A program made the position numbers and the translations under genes. Shown here in pieces: positions 43,766 through 51,153 of a DNA stretch of 52,758 bases. Every line of letters begins with the position of its first letter. The first letter of the stretch is position 1. The notes beneath the pieces were generated by a model that worked only from the letters and a program-made list of their open reading frames with translations, made no database searches and was not told the origin of the DNA. The stretch comes from DASXHZ01 sp036488085 (GTDB lineage: Bacteria > Acidobacteriota > Thermoanaerobaculia > Gp7-AA8): contig DASXHZ010000028.1 in the NCBI GenBank assembly GCA_036488085.1, positions 1 to 52,758 of the forward strand. The letters run 5' to 3'.

Positions 43766-44496
43766 GCCGCGCCGCGTCCTGTGAAGACCACTTCAATCGT
43801 TCGCAGCAGAATCTCGAAGTCGAGCGCCAGGCTCCAGCGGTAGACATACTGCCGGTCGAGCTGCATGCGCTTCAGCTCAGTGCAATCGCTTCGCCCACTC
43901 ACCTGCCAGAGTCCCGTGATGCCGGGGGGCATCGAGAAACGGCTGAGCGGACTGCGCCGCGGAAGCTTGTCGAGGTCGGAGACGAGGAGCGGACGCGGGC
44001 CAACCATGCTCATCGTTCCATCGAGGACGTTGAAGAGCTGCGGAAGCTCGTCGAGACTGTACTTGCGGAGGAAGTGTCCGATCGGCGTGATGCGCGGATC
44101 GTTCTTCAGCTTCAGGAACGATCCCCCCGCCTGCGCGGCGAGCTCTTTCTCCTTCAGATGCGCGCCGTTGTACATCGTCCGGAACTTGTACATATCGAAC
44201 TGATTGCCGCGGAATCCGATGCGGCGCTGCCGGAAAATGATCGGTCCCGGGCTCGTCAGTTTGATGAGCGCCATGATGAGGAGCAGCAGCGGCGCGAGCA
44301 CCGTCACCAACGCGGTGGCGGACAGCAGATCGAACAGCCGCTTCATGCGCGCCGCGATCGGCTTCCGGGTCCGCAGGTCGTAATAGTAGGCGCCGGCATG
44401 CGCGTCGTTCTTCAGGACAATGCCGAGCGGAGGGCTGTCGTCGTTAGGTAAACGCCTCGTCTGAGGCACCGTGTAGTCGAAGTGATAGCTGGTCAT
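43762..44496 (-). CDS. Priming sugar transferase (undecaprenyl-phosphate sugar phosphotransferase)
   Basis: A 244-residue monotopic phosphoglycosyl transferase that loads the first sugar-phosphate on the lipid carrier. I used the ATG at 44496; one at 44541 lacks a ribosome site. The core family marks are RMKRLFDLLSATALVTVL with the membrane helix, SPGPIIFRQRRIGFRGNQFDMYKFRTM, then ITPIGHFLRKYSLDELPQLFNVLDGTMSMVGPRP, and PGITGLWQVSGRSDCT. It is the first gene of the nine-gene operon, so promoter control of this gene sets the whole locus. The short N-terminal domain is not the usual CoA-binding or four-helix form. Confidence 0.95.
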   Translation of the reverse strand: MTSYHFDYTVPQTRRLPNDDSPPLGIVLKNDAHAGAYYYDLRTRKPIAARMKRLFDLLSATALVTVLAPLLLLIMALIKLTSPGPIIFRQRRIGFRGNQFDMYKFRTMYNGAHLKEKELAAQAGGSFLKLKNDPRITPIGHFLRKYSLDELPQLFNVLDGTMSMVGPRPLLVSDLDKLPRRSPLSRFSMPPGITGLWQVSGRSDCTELKRMQLDRQYVYRWSLALDFEILLRTIEVVFTGRGAA

Positions 44497-44576
44497 GTTG
44501 CATCTCGTACCCGCGGGCACAAACTGCAAGATAACCGCCATGAAAATGGAAGATTGGGTTCGCCAGTGTGAGAGTC

Positions 44577-44597
44577 ATTATCCGTTATGCGTTATCC
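44577..44597. repeat. GTTATCC heptad repeats, left of the four-helix gene
   Basis: ATTATCC, GTTATGC and GTTATCC follow one another every 7 bases. They are the reverse complement of the GGATAAC array at 45013-45040, so the four-helix-bundle gene is bracketed by an inverted pair. Confidence 0.75.
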
Positions 44598-44656
44598 ATT
44601 ACAATCGCGATCCCACCTGAACAGTCTGGCTGCGCCCGCTTCGACACCGCAGAAAG

Positions 44657-45025
44657 ATGATTCATACAGAAACTGAAGTTTGGAAGGCGGCGATGAACCT
44701 TGCCGTCGATGTTTACCATGCGACGGAGCGGTTACCCGGCACAGAGCAATACGGACTTGTCGCTCAGTTGAACCGAGCGGCCGTTTCCGTTCCAAGCAAC
44801 ATCGCGGAGGGCGCCGGGCGCGCCACCAATCGCGACAAGCGCCGCTTCTTGATTGACGCCCGCGGATCACTCAACGAAGTCGCCACGCAGATCGAGCTCT
44901 GCCGCCGTCTAGGATTCATGACCGACACCACGCGACTCAGCGCATCTGTAACGCGAGTTCGCCAACTCCTCGCGGGAACAATCCGCAGCCTCACCGCCCG
45001 TCTCAGCGTCGCAGATAACGGATAA
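44657..45025 (+). CDS. Four-helix-bundle protein (23S intervening-sequence / S23 family)
   Basis: A 122-residue helical protein. The S23-family signature is clear: EVWKAAMNLAVDVYHATERLPGTEQYGLVAQLNRAAVSVPSNIAEGAGRATNRDKRRFLIDARGSLNE is the family core, in which AVSVPSNIAEG and the SLNE helix stand out. The family was first noticed in intervening sequences of 23S rRNA genes and is now found in many genomes as small stand-alone genes of unknown role. The stop codon (TAA at 45023-45025) falls inside the right-hand GGATAAC repeat, so the array has supplied the gene's end. No rRNA sequence is around it. Confidence 0.93.
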   Translation: MIHTETEVWKAAMNLAVDVYHATERLPGTEQYGLVAQLNRAAVSVPSNIAEGAGRATNRDKRRFLIDARGSLNEVATQIELCRRLGFMTDTTRLSASVTRVRQLLAGTIRSLTARLSVADNG

Positions 45026-45040
45026 CGGATAACGGATAAC
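45013..45040. repeat. GGATAAC heptad repeats, right of the four-helix gene
   Basis: AGATAAC and three perfect GGATAAC units follow with a period of exactly 7. The array contains the stop codon of the four-helix gene. It is inverted relative to the array at 44577-44597. Confidence 0.85.
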
Positions 45041-45044
45041 GGCC

Positions 45045-46979
45045 TCACCGCGCCGCGCGATGCTTGTTCTGCACGAGCGTCTTCGCCACCACACTCGCCA
45101 CACCCGACTGGTTGCCGGCGGAATCGAGCGCGGAAACCGAGTAGGTGTACGTGCTGCCGGCCGTGAGACCGGAGTCGGTGAAGGACGTGCTCGTCACCGT
45201 CGTGAGGTACACCCGGTTGCGCAGAATGCGATAACCGGTCACCGCGACGTTGTCGGTCGACGCGCCCCACGCCAGCGAGACCGAGTCGGCGGTCGTGGCG
45301 GTCGCCCTGAGGGCAGCCGGCATCGACGGCGCGACGTTGTCGCCGCCGCCGGCGCCGCCGGGCAGCACGCCGCTCGGGAGCGTGCTCGCGGTGGCGGTGC
45401 TGCCCGCCGCGGAAACGTTCCCCGCCGCGTCGTAGGCTTTGACGGTGTAGCTGTACTGGGTGGCGGCGGTGAGAGCGCTGTCGCTGTACGCGGGCGCGGC
45501 GGTCGTCCCGACCAGCGCGCCGTTACGCAAAACCTGATAACCGGTCACGCCGACGTTGTCGGTCGACGGAGCCCAGACGAGCGTCATGACGCTGCTCGAC
45601 GCGGCAGTCGCGGTGAGCGCCACCGGCACGCTGGGAGCCGTCGTGTCGCCGGTCGAAGTGCTGCCGAGTTGGTGGGCGCCGAGGTCGTAAGCGGCCACAC
45701 GCGGCGCTCCGAAGTAGTCGGCGGTGACGTTCGAGAGAGAGAGGCCGACGGCGACAGCCGGCGAGCCGAGCGTCAGCTTGTAGTCGGCCGCGGTCAGGCC
45801 GCCGGGATTCGCGAGATGCGGATCGGCGATCACGTCGCCCGAACCTGCTGCCGCTCCCGCCGTGCCGCCGTACCAATTGTTGTTCCGGTAGGTAACCCCG
45901 CCGCCGGCGACGTTCGTCATCACGTTGCCGACCTGATAGAAGACGTTGTTCTCGAAGACGCTGTTCGAGTGCGCGGCGCTGGCGATCCAGAGAACGTCGA
46001 CCGCGCCCTTGTAGAACGTGTTGTTGGCGACCGTCACGCTCTGGAGCCCGCCGCCGTTCGCCTCGTTGCTGTAGTAGAAGCCGTACTTCGAATTGAGCAC
46101 GATGTTGTTCGTGATCGTCAGGGAGCTCAGCGGATTCGAGGTGCTGTAGCTCTCGTTCGCCGTGCCGATGCCGGAGGCCGGATAGCTGCTCCGGTAGTAG
46201 CCCGTGTTGCCGGTGGTGTAGGCGAGATTGCTGTCGACGATCGTGGTCTGCGCGTTGTCGAGGTAGATCTCGACGCTGTAGTTGTCGTAGACCTCGTTCT
46301 TCTTGATCGTGCCGTTGTCGGAGAGAACGTACGCGATTCCCTCGCCGTAGTTCTGGTAGATCTTGTTGTTCGTGATGGTGACGCGATTCGCGCTCTCGGT
46401 GCCGATTGCCTGAGCCCAGCCGCCGTTCATCGTGCGGTACTGATTCTCCAGAACGTTGTTCCAGACGGTGTTTCCGCTGATCGTCAGATCGCTGGTCGTA
46501 CCGAACGTGCTGTAGCCGGCCCAGATGCCGTTGCGGACCGAGCCGTGGACGTTGTTGTTGCTGATCGTGAGGAAGCTGCCGGGGTAGACGCAAATGCCGA
46601 TGTGCGTCGAGTTGCGGACTTCGAATCCGCTGAAGTCGACGTACTGTGCGTTCGAGAAGGCCACCAGATCGGTACTCGCCGCGGTGCCGGTTCCGTCGAT
46701 GACGGGGAGCTCGCCGGGGTACGCCTTGATCCCGATGTGCGCCGCGGAGGTTCCCTTCGAAGAGATGCGGACGAGGTCGTTGTAGACGCCGGCGCGGGCG
46801 TAAACCGTGTCGCCCGGCTGCGCCACCGCGGCGCCGTGACTGATGGTGCGGAAGGGAGTGCTGAGTGCGCCAGTGCTGGCATCGTTACCGCTAGGGGAGA
46901 CGTAGTACGTAGCGGCATTCGCCCCAGCGGCGAACAGCACGAACGAAAACATAACGACCGCGACCTTCCACAAACGCAT
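45045..46979 (-). CDS. Secreted beta-helix protein with two fibronectin-III domains
   Basis: A 644-residue exported protein with signal peptide MRLWKVAVVMFSFVLFAAGANA. Residues ~25-425 open with TYYVSPSGNDASTGALSTPFRTI and form a right-handed beta-helix. Repeats such as LTISGNTVWNN, VTITNNKIYQN, and VTVANNTFYKG are regular. Two FN3-like domains follow (~430-530 and ~535-640), each with the pattern APS.P.AL.AT..S.....L.W..STDN..VTGY.ILRN. It could be a polysaccharide lyase or an adhesin; no catalytic triad was identified. A cyclic-di-GMP-I-type riboswitch lies in its leader, and it abuts the polysaccharide locus. Confidence 0.88.
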   Translation of the reverse strand: MRLWKVAVVMFSFVLFAAGANAATYYVSPSGNDASTGALSTPFRTISHGAAVAQPGDTVYARAGVYNDLVRISSKGTSAAHIGIKAYPGELPVIDGTGTAASTDLVAFSNAQYVDFSGFEVRNSTHIGICVYPGSFLTISNNNVHGSVRNGIWAGYSTFGTTSDLTISGNTVWNNVLENQYRTMNGGWAQAIGTESANRVTITNNKIYQNYGEGIAYVLSDNGTIKKNEVYDNYSVEIYLDNAQTTIVDSNLAYTTGNTGYYRSSYPASGIGTANESYSTSNPLSSLTITNNIVLNSKYGFYYSNEANGGGLQSVTVANNTFYKGAVDVLWIASAAHSNSVFENNVFYQVGNVMTNVAGGGVTYRNNNWYGGTAGAAAGSGDVIADPHLANPGGLTAADYKLTLGSPAVAVGLSLSNVTADYFGAPRVAAYDLGAHQLGSTSTGDTTAPSVPVALTATAASSSVMTLVWAPSTDNVGVTGYQVLRNGALVGTTAAPAYSDSALTAATQYSYTVKAYDAAGNVSAAGSTATASTLPSGVLPGGAGGGDNVAPSMPAALRATATTADSVSLAWGASTDNVAVTGYRILRNRVYLTTVTSTSFTDSGLTAGSTYTYSVSALDSAGNQSGVASVVAKTLVQNKHRAAR

Positions 46980-46981
46980 CA

Positions 46982-47004
46982 GGACCTCCTATGTTCGGCG
47001 GTCC
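46982..47004 (-). promoter_or_regulatory. Expression-platform hairpin masking the ribosome site
   Basis: In the transcript of the minus strand, GGACC (47004-47000) can pair with GGTCC (46986-46982). The Shine-Dalgarno AGGAGG (46990-46985) lies in the loop and the start of the 3' arm. Such a hairpin right after an aptamer suggests translational control. The ATG is only a few bases on, at 46979. Confidence 0.55.
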
Positions 47005-47005
47005 C

Positions 47006-47097
47006 GATCACGTTCGGTAGCTCGGCCGTCTTCGAGAATTTGAAGACCCCTGAGCTTTGCGCCCCCCCGTCACCGGAGGTTTGCCTTTGTCGTGCGA
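47006..47097 (-). ncRNA. Cyclic-di-GMP-I (GEMM-I) riboswitch
   Basis: The minus-strand leader reads CACGACAAAGGCAAACC, then a stem CTCCG with GTGA loop (a GNRA tetraloop) and CGGGG, then GCGCAAAGC. It continues with a second stem GTCTTC...GAAGAC, then GGCCGAGCTACCGAA. The conserved blocks GGCAAACC, GCAAAGC and TACCGAA, with the tetraloop in P2, are the diagnostic marks of GEMM-I. The P1 arms CACG (47094-47091) and CGTG (47012-47009) close it. It should sense cyclic-di-GMP or, in the GEMM-Ib variant, cyclic AMP-GMP; I cannot settle which by eye. It precedes the secreted beta-helix/FN3 gene. Confidence 0.85.
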
Positions 47098-47239
47098 CCG
47101 CTGCTTTTGTCCCGCGTCACAACAAAGACGCGCGGCTCGAATTTCCGGTTGAGCCTGTAAGTATCTGACTCATCCGGAGTTGCGTTTGTACGCGCTTCCG
47201 ACGGATATGTCAAATAACGTGACGAACGTCACGACGGGC

Positions 47240-47268
47240 GTTATCCGGTTATCCGTTATCCGTTATGA
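47240..47268. repeat. GTTATCC heptad repeats
   Basis: GTTATCC, then after one extra G two more GTTATCC units and GTTATGA. It is inverted relative to the long array at 47364-47426, with ~95 bases between. The interval also holds three direct copies of CGAACCT from about 47296. Confidence 0.8.
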
Positions 47269-47363
47269 GATTTGCGCCGGGATGAGGGGTGCGCGAACCT
47301 CGAACCTCGAACCTCGATCGTCAGCTCGGCTTGAGCTTGCCCGAAGACTTCATGTGCAAAGCC

Positions 47364-47426
47364 GGATAACGGGTAACGGGTAACGGGTAACGGGTAACGG
47401 GTAACGGATAACGGGTAACGGATCAC
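47364..47426. repeat. Nine-unit GG(G/A)TAAC heptad array
   Basis: Nine units with period exactly 7: GGATAAC, five GGGTAAC, GGATAAC, GGGTAAC, GGATCAC. It is the longest array of this family in the window and lies 41 bases upstream of the slipin ATG, so it fills the slipin promoter region. The remainder of 47098-47239 shows no gene. Confidence 0.9.
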
Positions 47427-47467
47427 GTCCCCCGCATACAATCCGCCCATCCAAGGAGGCTTCACTC

Positions 47468-48232
47468 ATGCCGGCTTCGCCTTTCGCGCTGATCGCCATC
47501 ATCATCCTCGGCCTCTACATCCTCACGTCCATCAAGATCCTCCCCGAGTACGAACGGGCGGTCATCTTCCGCCTCGGGCGCCTCCTTCCGGAGGCGAAAG
47601 GTCCCGGCATCTTTCTCGTCTTCGCGCCGATCGACCGGATGGTGCGCATCTCGCTGCGGCAGGAGGCGTTCGAAGTGCCGCCGCAGGACATCATCACGCG
47701 CGACAACGTCACGCTGAAGGTCAACGCGGTCGTCTTCCTGCGCGTCATCGACCCGCGTCTCGCGGTCGTGGAAGTGTTCGACTATCGCTATCAGACGTCG
47801 CAATTCGCGCAGACGACGCTCCGCTCGGTCCTCGGCGAAGTGGAGCTCGACGAGCTCCTCGCACACCGCGACACGCTGAACATGAAGGTGCAGGCCATCC
47901 TCGACCAGCACACCGAGCCGTGGGGGGTGAAGGTCGTCAACGTCGAGGTCAAGCAGGTCGACCTCCCCGAGTCGATGCTCCGCGCGATGGCCAAACAGGC
48001 CGAAGCGGAGCGCGAGAAGCGCGCGAAACTGATCCACGCCGAGGGCGAGTTCGCCGCGTCACAGCGCCTGGCGGATGCCGCGAAGGTCCTCGCCACCGAG
48101 CCGACCACGATCCAGCTCCGCTACCTGCAAACGCTCACGGAGATCGGCGTCGAGAAGAACACGACCATCGTGTTTCCCCTCCCGATCGACCTCATCGCGG
48201 GCATCTCGAACATGCTCGAGCGAAAGGGATGA
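47468..48232 (+). CDS. Slipin (stomatin-like SPFH/Band-7 membrane protein)
   Basis: A 254-residue protein with an N-terminal membrane anchor (FALIAIIILGLYILTSI) and then the SPFH domain: IKILPEYERAVIFRLGRLLPEAKGPG, VRISLRQEAFEVPPQDIITRDNVTLKVNAVVF, and FAQTTLRSVLGEVELDELLAHRD. A coiled-coil tail with AKQAEAEREKRAKLIHAEGEFAASQRLADAAKV follows. Slipins organise membrane microdomains and often pair with a protease, but here the partner gene (overlap ATGA) is an unknown protein. Two truncated copies of this pair lie to the right. An AAGGAGG ribosome site precedes the ATG. Confidence 0.93.
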   Translation: MPASPFALIAIIILGLYILTSIKILPEYERAVIFRLGRLLPEAKGPGIFLVFAPIDRMVRISLRQEAFEVPPQDIITRDNVTLKVNAVVFLRVIDPRLAVVEVFDYRYQTSQFAQTTLRSVLGEVELDELLAHRDTLNMKVQAILDQHTEPWGVKVVNVEVKQVDLPESMLRAMAKQAEAEREKRAKLIHAEGEFAASQRLADAAKVLATEPTTIQLRYLQTLTEIGVEKNTTIVFPLPIDLIAGISNMLERKG

Positions 48233-48804
48233 CAGAAGTCGCGATGCTGCAGGCGGCGCTGTTCCAGCTCCGCGGCGCGATCGAGGCGATCGAAGACCCG
48301 TTTCTTCGATCGCAGGTCCGCCTCGGGACGGACGTGCTGTCGAACGCCGTCGCGAACGCGGCGAGCGGCGTCAACGCCGCGGCCGTGAATGAGATCGGGT
48401 TCGCCCTCAACGACGTCACCGGCGCGGTGGGAGAGCTCTCCGCGCCGGACGCCGCGACTCTTCTTCCGATGGTCGAGATGCTGCAGCGTGATGTCATGGC
48501 GCTGAAGGAACTGACCGCCCTGGCGCCCGAGGTCATCGCCTCGATTCGCGCCCTGCAGACGAAGCTCAAGATCCGCCGCGGCGCGATCGAGCGTCAGACC
48601 TTCGTCGAGAACGCCTCCGACGCCGCTCCGCTCCCCCACCCACCCGAGGAGCTCCGTGCCGACGCCCTCCCTCTGCGCGACTCCCTCGCACACTCCGGCT
48701 TCACCACCCCCGCCCTCGACGCCCTGATCGCCGATCCCGCGTCCCTCCGCTTTCACTCCATCAACGAGATCATCGACGAGCTCGACGTCATCGCGAGGAA
48801 CTGA
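48229..48804 (+). CDS. Slipin-partner protein, unknown family
   Basis: A 191-residue protein starting MTEVAMLQAALFQLRGAIEAIEDPFL, with its ATG overlapping the slipin stop. It is helical and has no membrane segment. The first ~120 residues are Ala/Val/Leu-rich helices (DVLSNAVANAASGVNAAAVNEI, VEMLQRDVMALKELTALAPEVIASIRAL). The last ~75 hold a basic KLKIRRGAIERQ and an acidic HSINEIIDELDVIA end. I do not recognise a family. The translational coupling suggests it acts with the slipin at the membrane. Two shortened copies occur at 50862-51128 and 51977-52480. Confidence 0.8.
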   Translation: MTEVAMLQAALFQLRGAIEAIEDPFLRSQVRLGTDVLSNAVANAASGVNAAAVNEIGFALNDVTGAVGELSAPDAATLLPMVEMLQRDVMALKELTALAPEVIASIRALQTKLKIRRGAIERQTFVENASDAAPLPHPPEELRADALPLRDSLAHSGFTTPALDALIADPASLRFHSINEIIDELDVIARN

Positions 48805-48832
48805 GTTCACGACGGACACATAGAGAAACCAT

Positions 48833-49615
48833 TTACAGTTTGCCTCTCCGAGGGCACTTAGTCCGTTTTCCTGAACCTACCGTTGCTAGCTGCTTCAGAA
48901 AGGCGATGAGGCCTGCCGTTTCTGGCTCGCGAATTTGAATCCAATCGCCATGCAGGGCGCGATTCCGAAACGAGACGTACGATGACACCACCTTCGCCTG
49001 AGCGCCGCCAAGCGCACCGGCGGCTTTCAGCCCGTTAACCACGTCAGAGAGATCTCGCTTGGTCACCTCCATCCCATGCTCTGTGGCGCGACGCCTGACG
49101 GCATCCTCGAACGCCGCAGCAGCAAGAACTGAGGCGACGTCTTTGCGGCCTTCAGCCAGAGCTCGCTCGGCAAGAGCGACGAAGTCCATGAGCATTTCAG
49201 CGGCAAGGTCCCGCAACAGGCTCGCGACACGACCGTGTGCAACGTCTCCCCGCATCGCCCGCAGAGCGCCGATCGAAACGCTCTTAATCCTGCCAGGAAC
49301 GTCAAACTGTCGCTCTGTTTTCTTCTGGATGGTTTCGAAACTCGCAACCAAGTGCCTTGAATGATTGCTCTTCTCTCCATAGAGTGCGTCGGAGATAGCG
49401 ATCGCCGCGGTCGCGCATTCTTGGGCTACTTCATAGGCGTCGTCGTAGCGTGCGCCAGGTCGTTCGGTTCGTTTAAGCACTAGATCAATACGAGCAAGAA
49501 AAGCTTTAGATGCTTGATCCATTTTGAAGTCTCTCTTTCGCATCGGATCGGTTTCTAGCTGGCTGTCGAGCCGTACTTTTGATTCGTCATTCCAGCGCCG
49601 ATAGCGTACAGCCAT
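48833..49615 (-). CDS. HEPN-like protein (Abi C-terminal type), unknown target
   Basis: A 260-residue protein from the ATG at 49615; later starts at 49543 or 49522 are possible, and the frame is open to 49666. The N-terminal half is helical, ending ALRAMRGDVAHGRVASLLRDLAAEMLMDFVALAERALAEG. The C-terminal half has KDVASVLAAAAFEDAVRRRATEHGMEV and then SSYVSFRNRALHGDW, which contains the RX4H motif (RNRALH) of HEPN RNases. Similar proteins with a VWNDIRN.ADHG-type end exist in many genomes. It may be a defence or RNA-cleaving protein. It sits in the decayed region. Confidence 0.65.
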   Translation of the reverse strand: MAVRYRRWNDESKVRLDSQLETDPMRKRDFKMDQASKAFLARIDLVLKRTERPGARYDDAYEVAQECATAAIAISDALYGEKSNHSRHLVASFETIQKKTERQFDVPGRIKSVSIGALRAMRGDVAHGRVASLLRDLAAEMLMDFVALAERALAEGRKDVASVLAAAAFEDAVRRRATEHGMEVTKRDLSDVVNGLKAAGALGGAQAKVVSSYVSFRNRALHGDWIQIREPETAGLIAFLKQLATVGSGKRTKCPRRGKL

Positions 49616-49935
49616 AATCACAAACCTGATAGACGCGAAGGACCAAGCAACCTGTGGATTGCTCACAGAATAAACGACTTAGCAAGCCACCGTGTATGGA
49701 GATGTATTTGAATTTCGTTGCTACAACGGTCTTGACATCGATTTAGCTGTTGACGGCCGACCTTCAGGTAGCGAGCGTTCGAATCACCGATGGGGCTGCT
49801 CCGGTCATCACCGGTAAGCGCTCCGTGCCGGCTCGCATGAACTTGCGAGAGCCTGCGCAGAGTTCGGCGTTCGGAGAGCTGCGCATCAGACCGCACCGCC
49901 CGCAGACAAAGGGCGTCGTCATCGCTCAAACGCCG

Positions 49936-50276
49936 TCACTGGCTGGCCCTTACTTGTACCCCTGCAGGTTTGCTCAACAACTCATCGCGAAGTTGGCTTC
50001 AAAGCTCGCCGTCGAACATATCGCCGATGACCGCCTCAAGAACGCTTTCGTTGTGTCGTGCGGAAGTACCTCGCGAGCGAAGTCTCGTAGATCAGCGTTA
50101 CGAGACCGGCGATAATAGTCGCGACGCCAAGTTCATCGAAGAGATCGCGGAAGATGTTCTCACCTCTGATTCGCGTCGATCCGATGATCCATGCCGTCCC
50201 GGTTATCAACGCGCAGCGTCACATCAACAAGATATTTGTACTTAGACGGAGCCTTCAGTGAACTTTCTTCCGGCAT
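49936..50276 (-). pseudogene. Frameshifted membrane-protein gene
   Basis: The ATG at 50276, with AGAGGA upstream, starts MPEESSLKAPSKYKYLVDVTLR. One base must then be skipped near 50210 to continue LITGTAWIIGSTRIRGENIF and FRDLFDELGVATIIAGLVTLIYETSLARYF. That second frame stops at 50036, but a further shift gives VLEAVIGDMFDGEL, a TGA (49999) where Trp is expected, and SQLRDELLSKPAG. The joined protein makes sense as a two-helix membrane protein with a cytoplasmic tail. Two shifts and a stop make this a pseudogene unless the assembly is wrong here. Confidence 0.5.
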
Positions 50277-50436
50277 AATCTCAAATTCCTCTGCTCGATG
50301 ATCTTGCAGGGAGTGTTTTGCTCCCCGTCTTGTCGCTCCCTGCATCACGAATTGCGAGTTCATCCGCACGCGGCCAAGGCGCCGCCACCCCACGGGGGCC
50401 ACCACCCAACCTGGAAGGCAACTCCCCAAAACGACT

Positions 50437-50465
50437 GGGCGCGCGTGAACGCGCCAGGTCCACCC
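50437..50465 (-). terminator. GGGCGCGCGTGA hairpin downstream of X remnant 2
   Basis: GGGCGCG and CGCGCC lie close together around GTGAA, ~20-40 bases past the stop of the X gene remnant on the minus strand. The same sequence, with the following CCCTCCCAATCACATGG, appears at 51836-51884 next to the third X remnant. So the duplicated block extends past the gene into its 3' end. Confidence 0.4.
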
Positions 50466-50481
50466 CCTCCCAATCACATGG

Positions 50482-50718
50482 TTACAGCTTCTCGGCCGGC
50501 TCCGAGAGGGTCGGAGACGGGGCCGGATCCTGAGAGACCGGTTTCTTACCGAGAGCGACCTTCTTCAGGCGCTTGATCTCGGCGAGTTGCGGCTTCAGGA
50601 TCGCGTGCTCCGGGTCGCGCGCGGAGCTGGTTTCCGATTCCGTACGCCCGCGAAGCGATGAGCGCGAGGCGCTGGCGGCGAATGACGTTCGGGCCGGGAT
50701 GCCACTCAGCAATGTCCG
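50482..50718 (-). pseudogene. Remnant 2 of gene X, truncated and frameshifted
   Basis: Reading left from about 50718, the frame encodes NVIRRQRLALIASRAYGIGNQLRARP, matching ANLVRRQQLAAIADTAYGIAQKLSRYP of X. A one-base change of phase then leads to EHAILKPQLAEIKRLKKVALGKKP and the Pro-rich tail to the stop at 50482. The N-terminal ~115 residues are missing; the join with a slipin fragment is at about 50718. Confidence 0.75.
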
Positions 50719-50865
50719 GTCCTCGCCACCGAGCCGACCACGCTGCAGCTCCGCTATCTGCAAACGCTCACGGAGATCGGCGTCGAGAAGAACACGACCA
50801 TCGTCTTCCCGCTCCCGATCGACATCGTCGCGGGTTTGGCGAACTTCCTCGAGAAGAGGGGATGA
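50719..50865 (+). pseudogene. Slipin C-terminal fragment
   Basis: From about 50719 the sequence matches slipin codons from ~205 to the stop: VLATEPTTLQLRYLQTLTEIGVEKNTTIVFPLPIDIVAGLANFLEKRG. The SPFH domain and anchor are gone. The stop still overlaps the ATG of the partner copy exactly as in the intact operon. Confidence 0.85.
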
Positions 50866-51128
50866 CGGAAGTCGCGATGCTGCAGGCGAAGCTCAAGATC
50901 CGCCGCGGCGCGATCGAGCGTCAGACATTCGTCGAGAACCCCAGTGAAGCCGCCCCGCTGCCGCATCCGCCCGAGGAGCTCCGCGCCGATGCGCTCCCTC
51001 TGCGCGACACGCTCGCAAGCTCCGGCTTCGGGACCCCGGCACTCGACACCCTCATCGACGATCCGTCCTCGCTCCGCTTCCACTCCATCAACGAGATCAT
51101 CGACGAGCTCCACGTCATCGCGGAGTGA
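50862..51128 (+). CDS. Mini slipin-partner (internal deletion)
   Basis: An 88-residue frame that keeps the first nine residues of the slipin partner (MTEVAMLQA) and then jumps directly to KLKIRRGAIERQTFVEN and the normal C-terminus. About 104 codons are missing. The join falls at a CTGCAG(G/A)CG sequence present at both ends in the intact gene, a microhomology deletion that kept the reading frame. It might still be translated, but no full slipin precedes it. Confidence 0.55.
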   Translation: MTEVAMLQAKLKIRRGAIERQTFVENPSEAAPLPHPPEELRADALPLRDTLASSGFGTPALDTLIDDPSSLRFHSINEIIDELHVIAE

Positions 51129-51153
51129 CACGCCGGTCGGCAAGCTCGTCCTC

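Noticed and set aside
45060..47168. 702-codon open frame antisense to the beta-helix/FN3 gene
   Set aside because: It is an antisense artefact of GC-rich codons and runs through the riboswitch. The minus-strand gene has a signal peptide and clear domains.
49663..49929. 88-codon minus-strand open frame right of the HEPN-like gene
   Set aside because: No ribosome site, no recognisable pattern, and it lies in decayed sequence.
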